Source of the DNA: Burkholderiaceae bacterium
GTDB taxonomy: Bacteria > Pseudomonadota > Gammaproteobacteria > Burkholderiales > Burkholderiaceae_F
Length of the DNA: 47,594 nucleotides
NCBI GenBank assembly: GCA_019236735.1
Contig: JAFAIM010000062.1
Coordinates: 1-47,594, forward strand
Reading direction: 5' to 3'
Part shown: positions 43,610 through 47,594 of the stretch, in pieces
Layout: each line of letters starts with the position of its first letter
How positions within the stretch are numbered: position 1 is the first letter of the stretch
Notes under the pieces: generated by a model
Database searches by the model: none
Told to the model about the DNA's origin: nothing
What the model saw: only the letters and a program-made list of their open reading frames with translations
Program-made: the position numbers and the translations under genes

Positions 43610-43808
43610 ACCCTCGCTCCCGCCGTATGTTTCTTGGTCGAGCGGATCTTAGCGCGAATCCAAGGCATGACCCACGGGCCCCAGCGCCCTTTGGGCGACC
43701 GAGTGGCCTCGAATCGCCGCACAGGTCGTCTATGCTTGCGGCCTTTGGGGGGTTGGGCCCGATACAGGTATAGGCCCGCGACGGCAGGGCTGGTGCGGCG
43801 TCTGTTAC
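43610..43808. other. Divergent intergenic region between GT2 and manC
   Basis: This 199-bp gap must carry promoters for both polysaccharide transcription units. A TTGGGC..TATAGG pair (around 43751-43776) and a TATGCT (near 43732) are possible manC promoter elements. Neither is strong and no operator symmetry is obvious. Confidence 0.35.
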
Positions 43809-45284
43809 ATGAGTATGAATCTCGTTCCCGTGATCCTGTGCGGTGGCGCCGGCACCCGTCTGTGGCCGGTGTCGCGCGAGTCGATGCCGAAGCCTTTCAT
43901 GCGGGTATCCGACGGCCACTCGCTGCTGCAGGCTACCGCCAGACGCGTCGTTGGCCTTCCAGGGGTGGCACAGCTGGCGGTCGTCACCAACGTCGCCTAC
44001 TCGTACAAGGTGGCCGAAGATCTGGCCGCCGCCGACCTGCCATGGCCGGTGGCGCTGCTGCTGGAACCAGAGGGACGCAACACCGCACCGGCGATCGCGT
44101 TGGCGGCGCTGTGGGCCCAGCGGGAACACGGTAAGGACTGCACCCTCCTGGTCTTGCCGGCAGACCACCTGATCCAGGACGTAGAAGCGTTCCAACGAGC
44201 GTGCGCGCAGGCGATCGAGCTGGCTGCCGGTTGTGCCAGTGGGCGGCTCGTCACCTTCGGGATCACCCCGACCGGCCCGGACACCGCTTTCGGCTATATC
44301 GAGCGGGGTGAACCGCTGACGGGTGACAACGTGTTTACCGTCAAACGCTTCGTCGAAAAACCGGCGCGCCAAACGGCGGAACAATACGCGCGCAGCGGCA
44401 ACTTCGCGTGGAACTCCGGCATGTTCTGTTTCACTGCGGACGCATGCCTAGAAGGGCTGCAGCGGCATGCACCGGATGTCTTGGATGCCGCGCGCGCAAC
44501 GTTCGAGTCGGCCGGCACCCGCAGCGCCGGCGGGCAGATCGCGTTCGATGCCGAGACCTTCGCAGCGCAGCCGAACATCTCGATCGACTATGCGCTGATG
44601 GAGCGCGCCGACAATGTCGCCCTGATCGCCTGCGAGCTGGGTTGGAACGACGTCGGATCGTGGAAAGCAGTGTCGGACGCACACGAATCCGATGCACAAG
44701 GAAACGCCGCGGTCGGACCCGCTCTGCTGATGGGAAGCCGCAACACCTTCGTGCAGGCGCAGGACCGTCTGATCGCGGCCGTGGGTGTAGAGAACCTGGT
44801 CGTCGTGGACACCCCCGATGCGCTGTTGGTGGCGCACAAGGATGCGAGCCAGCAGGTAAAAGACGTGGTCGCGCACCTGAAAAAGTCCGGCGCCGCCGTG
44901 GCGGTGGAACACGCGACCGTGCACCGCCCGTGGGGCACCTACACGGTGCTCACCGAAGGCAATGGATTCAAGGTCAAGCGCATTCACGTCAAACCCGGAG
45001 CATCGCTGTCGCTGCAGCTGCATCACCGACGCAGCGAGCACTGGGTCGTGATATCCGGTACCGCGCATGTCACCCGGGGCGAGGAATCGGTCGACCTGGG
45101 CCCGAACCAGTCCACCTACATCCCCGTCGGCGTCAAACACCGCCTGGCCAACCGCACCTCGCTACCGCTGGAGATCGTCGAGGTCCAGTGCGGCGACTAC
45201 CTGGGCGAGGACGATATCGAGCGGTTCTCGGACGTGTACGGACGCGTGCCGGGAGCCAGCCAAAGCGGGCGAACTGCGCCCTGA
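43809..45284 (+). CDS. manC: Mannose-1-phosphate guanylyltransferase / mannose-6-phosphate isomerase
   Basis: A 491-residue bifunctional enzyme. The N-terminal pyrophosphorylase domain shows LCGGAGTRLWPVSRE, PKPFMRV, VLPADHLIQD and FVEKPARQTAEQY. GSWKAVSDA follows. The C-terminal cupin isomerase domain (from about residue 365) shows RPWGTYTVLTEG, KPGASLSLQLHHRRSEHWV and the terminal EVQCGDYLGEDDIERF. It supplies GDP-mannose to both gmd enzymes. Two nearby ATGs (43809, 43815) are possible. It is divergent from the leftward operon and 11 bp before apt. Confidence 0.96.
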   Translation: MSMNLVPVILCGGAGTRLWPVSRESMPKPFMRVSDGHSLLQATARRVVGLPGVAQLAVVTNVAYSYKVAEDLAAADLPWPVALLLEPEGRNTAPAIALAALWAQREHGKDCTLLVLPADHLIQDVEAFQRACAQAIELAAGCASGRLVTFGITPTGPDTAFGYIERGEPLTGDNVFTVKRFVEKPARQTAEQYARSGNFAWNSGMFCFTADACLEGLQRHAPDVLDAARATFESAGTRSAGGQIAFDAETFAAQPNISIDYALMERADNVALIACELGWNDVGSWKAVSDAHESDAQGNAAVGPALLMGSRNTFVQAQDRLIAAVGVENLVVVDTPDALLVAHKDASQQVKDVVAHLKKSGAAVAVEHATVHRPWGTYTVLTEGNGFKVKRIHVKPGASLSLQLHHRRSEHWVVISGTAHVTRGEESVDLGPNQSTYIPVGVKHRLANRTSLPLEIVEVQCGDYLGEDDIERFSDVYGRVPGASQSGRTAP

Positions 45285-45295
45285 CGATTGCGCCG

Positions 45296-45826
45296 ATGAT
45301 CAATATCAAGTCCTGCATACGAACAGTGCCGCACTATCCGCGGCAGGGAATCATGTTCCGCGACATCACGACCCTGTTGAAGGATCCGGTCGGTTTTCGC
45401 GTAACGATCCAGGAAATCGTGAACCGCTATCGCGAGCAGCGCATCGACAAGGTGGCGGCGATCGAGTCGCGCGGCTTCATCGTCGGCGCGCCGGTGGCGT
45501 TCGAGCTGGGGCTGGGGTTCGTGCCGATCCGCAAGAAGGGCAAGCTTCCGGCCGAGTCGATCGGCCATGACTACGAACTCGAGTACGGGCGCGACCGCAT
45601 CGAAATCCACGTCGACGCGATTGCGCCGGGCGACCGGGTGCTGCTGATGGACGACCTGGTCGCCACCGGCGGCACCGCCGAGGCAGCCACACAGCTGATC
45701 CAGAAGATGGGCGGAAACGTCGTCGAATGCTGCTTCGTCATCGACCTTCCGGACATAGGTGGCCGCAGGCGATTGGAGAAGCGCGGGCTGAAGGTGTTCA
45801 GCCTGTGCGAGTTCGAGGGCGACTGA
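45296..45826 (+). CDS. apt: Adenine phosphoribosyltransferase
   Basis: A 176-residue purine-salvage enzyme converting adenine and PRPP to AMP. PHYPRQGIMFRDITTLLKDP is the Apt N-terminal signature. AAIESRGFIVGAPVA, VPIRKKGKLPAE, and the PRPP loop VLLMDDLVATGGTAEAA are all present. The ATG lies 11 bp after manC, and its stop overlaps the next ATG (TGATG). Finding a nucleotide-salvage gene within a polysaccharide operon is unusual, though its own product is entirely ordinary. Confidence 0.96.
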   Translation: MINIKSCIRTVPHYPRQGIMFRDITTLLKDPVGFRVTIQEIVNRYREQRIDKVAAIESRGFIVGAPVAFELGLGFVPIRKKGKLPAESIGHDYELEYGRDRIEIHVDAIAPGDRVLLMDDLVATGGTAEAATQLIQKMGGNVVECCFVIDLPDIGGRRRLEKRGLKVFSLCEFEGD

Positions 45827-47594
45827 TGGCGTTTCCGACGTTGCACGAGAGGATGCGGCAGGCCTACCTGGCCCTGCCGTTTTCGGCCTCGACCAAGCAG
45901 CGCCTGGTAACGCTTGTCTACCGGACCGCCGGCCCACTGTTTCGCGGCACCGTGCATTACGAGACGTGGAAGCAAGTCCATGCCGTTGCCGTTCCCAAGC
46001 CACGGCCAGACAGCCTTCTTCCGGCCGAGCTGATGCTGGAGCAGACGCGCTTCGAGCAAACCCGCGAGCCGACAGTCAGCATCGTCGTATGCGCGCAGCA
46101 CGGTTACCGAACTGCGCTGCGCTGCCTGCATGCAATCGCGACGCATGCGCCGGCGGCGAGCTTTGAAGTGATCCTGGTCGACGATGCTGGTACCGACCAG
46201 GACGTGAGGTCGCTTGCCCGCATCCCGGGGCTGCGGATGGAGACGCTGGCCGCTTCCATCGGGTACGTGGGCTGCTGCAACCGCGGCTCGGAGCTGGCGC
46301 GCGGACAGTTCCTGCACTTCTTGAGCGACCGGATTCTGGTACGCGACGGCTGGCTGGATGGCTTGTTGAGCGCTTTCGCAGTTCACCCCGACTGCATGCT
46401 CGCAGGTCCGAAGGTGCTGCTGCCCGATGGCCGCCTGGACGCCGCCGGCGGCGTGGTGTGGCGCGACGGCTCAGCCTGGCATTTCGGGCATGGCGACGAC
46501 CCCAGCCGCTCGCAGTACGGTTACCTGCGCGAGACCGACTACTGTTCGGCCGCCGCGCTGATGGTGCGCAAAGCCGCATTCGAAGCGCTCGGCCGCTTCA
46601 ACGAAAGCGGCAAAGCCGGCGGCTGCGAAGACGTCGACCTCGCCTTCCGGGCGCGCGCGTCCCGCGGGCGCGTGGTTTACCAGCCCAGTGCCGTCGTCTC
46701 CCAAAGCGAGGTCAGCGTTGGCGCCTGGCGCGACGGCCCGCAGCAGCTCGCCCACGCACACGCGATCCGCGCGGCGTGGGCCGGGGTGCTGGACTCGGAG
46801 CACCGCTCCTACGACAGCGGTGTGCGGATCGCGCGGGAGCGGCTGAGACCGCGGCGGACCGTGCTGATCGTGGATCATTACGTGCCGAAACCCGATCGCG
46901 ATGCCGGCTCCCGCTCCGTCTGGGACATCATCACCACGCTGCTCGGCGATGGCTGGAACGTCAAGTTCTGGCCCCACACGCTTTGGTACGAGCCTGGCTA
47001 CACCGAGCGGCTGCAATCGCTCGGAGTGGAGGTGTTCCACGGCGCGGAAAATTCGGAGCGGTTCGGAACGCTGCTGGAGGAGCTGGGGCAAACGTTGGCG
47101 GCGGTGCTGATCAACCGACCGCGCATCGCCAAGGAATACCTGCCGCTCGTGCGACTGCACAGCAACGCCAAGGTGCTGTACTACGGTCACGAAATCGTTT
47201 TCCTGCGCCTGCGCGAGCAGGCACTCGTCCAGAACGCGCGTCCGAACGGAGAACAGCGCTACATGTCGCGCCTGGAGCCGCGAATCTGGAAGCTGAGCGA
47301 CACCGTGCTGTACGCGTCGGATCTGGAGACGGCCGAGGTCCGCGCGGTCGACTCTGCGATCGAGGCCAGGACAATCCCGCTTCTGGCTTTCGACGAGTTT
47401 GTCAGCCCGCGCGCGCCGAGCGGCCGTGCGGTGGCGAAGCTTCTGTTCGTAGGCGGTTTCGGCCACCCGCCCAACCGCGACGGCGCGCTGTGGCTGCTGC
47501 GCGACGTGCTGCCGATCCTGCGCAGCCGCGGCACCGCCTTCGAGCTGCAGGTGGTTGGAGCCAACGCCCCCGACGAGCTGCGTCCGCACTTGGC
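45826..47594 (+). CDS. Two-domain glycosyltransferase (GT2 + GT4), truncated by the window edge
   Basis: An open frame of 589 codons continues past the right edge. Residues about 80-300 form a GT2 domain: TVSIVVCAQHGYRTALRCLH, VILVDDAGTDQD, then FLHFLSDRILVRDGWLDG, where the usual DXD is replaced by SDR. GGCEDVDLAFRAR carries the ED acceptor motif. From about residue 345 a second, GT-B type domain begins (TVLIVDHYVPKPDRDAGSRS) and includes KLLFVGGFGHPPNRDGALWL, as in GT4 proteins. Such multidomain transferases can add several sugars or extend a chain. The start overlaps the apt stop by one base (TGATG). Confidence 0.87.
   Translation, partial: MAFPTLHERMRQAYLALPFSASTKQRLVTLVYRTAGPLFRGTVHYETWKQVHAVAVPKPRPDSLLPAELMLEQTRFEQTREPTVSIVVCAQHGYRTALRCLHAIATHAPAASFEVILVDDAGTDQDVRSLARIPGLRMETLAASIGYVGCCNRGSELARGQFLHFLSDRILVRDGWLDGLLSAFAVHPDCMLAGPKVLLPDGRLDAAGGVVWRDGSAWHFGHGDDPSRSQYGYLRETDYCSAAALMVRKAAFEALGRFNESGKAGGCEDVDLAFRARASRGRVVYQPSAVVSQSEVSVGAWRDGPQQLAHAHAIRAAWAGVLDSEHRSYDSGVRIARERLRPRRTVLIVDHYVPKPDRDAGSRSVWDIITTLLGDGWNVKFWPHTLWYEPGYTERLQSLGVEVFHGAENSERFGTLLEELGQTLAAVLINRPRIAKEYLPLVRLHSNAKVLYYGHEIVFLRLREQALVQNARPNGEQRYMSRLEPRIWKLSDTVLYASDLETAEVRAVDSAIEARTIPLLAFDEFVSPRAPSGRAVAKLLFVGGFGHPPNRDGALWLLRDVLPILRSRGTAFELQVVGANAPDELRPHL

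Noticed and set aside
1..47594. tRNA, rRNA, CRISPR arrays or a prophage
   Set aside because: No clover-leaf, rRNA-like segment, regularly spaced repeat array or phage structural gene was recognised on reading either strand. The holin-like family name at 597-983 refers to a chromosomal envelope protein.

Overview
The window is a high-GC chromosomal segment that looks betaproteobacterial, most likely Burkholderiales-like. The basis is gene content and order: a protein-L-isoaspartate methyltransferase-like gene followed by tolC, then waaA, waaC, a phosphohexomutase and pgi/galU, plus a yqjD/yqjE/yqjK-type trio. No rRNA, tRNA or CRISPR array was recognised. This assignment rests on remembered gene orders and protein similarity; no search was run.

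Left part (1-15.6 kb). A fragment resembling an LpxO-type hydroxylase runs off the left edge. It is followed by the yqj-like envelope genes, trmB, sodC and a six-gene operon (3133-10378, + strand) resembling hydrogenase-4/formate hydrogenlyase (hyfB, C, E, F, G, I). The large subunit has lost all visible [NiFe]-binding cysteines, while the small subunit keeps its four iron-sulfur cysteines. This is the pattern of the poorly understood 'energy-converting hydrogenase related' (Ehr) complexes and is the most intriguing system here. A 160-bp hairpin element with possible CTAG target duplications sits at the head of the operon and appears to supply the start codon of its first gene. Next come a secreted prolyl oligopeptidase, a zinc alcohol dehydrogenase whose 3' end is tandemly repeated, and a tandem pair of related secreted proteins of unknown function.

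Middle part (15.6-27.6 kb). yceH, a crotonase-fold gene lacking the usual active-site acids, a PIMT-like gene and tolC are followed by a CopG/ParE toxin-antitoxin pair. Then come waaA, waaC, the phosphohexomutase, pgi and galU, which supply LPS core and sugar-phosphate precursors, and a RES/Xre toxin-antitoxin pair with a well-defined operator-promoter.

Right part (27.6 kb to the end). This is a surface-polysaccharide locus. A 2OG-Fe(II) oxygenase and a GT4 enzyme lead into a + strand group (Wzx-type flippase, CgeB-like glycosyltransferase, GT2). This group converges on a long - strand operon (about 43.5 to 33.1 kb): GT2, gmd, fcl, a second divergent gmd, rfbB, a small coiled-coil membrane protein, rfbA, rfbC, rfbD and three SAM-dependent methyltransferases. 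Divergently, manC, apt and a large two-domain glycosyltransferase run off the right edge. Together the genes predict a glycan containing L-rhamnose and L-fucose (or another 6-deoxyhexose from GDP-mannose), probably O-methylated and exported through a Wzx route. No Wzy polymerase or initiating transferase is visible in the window.
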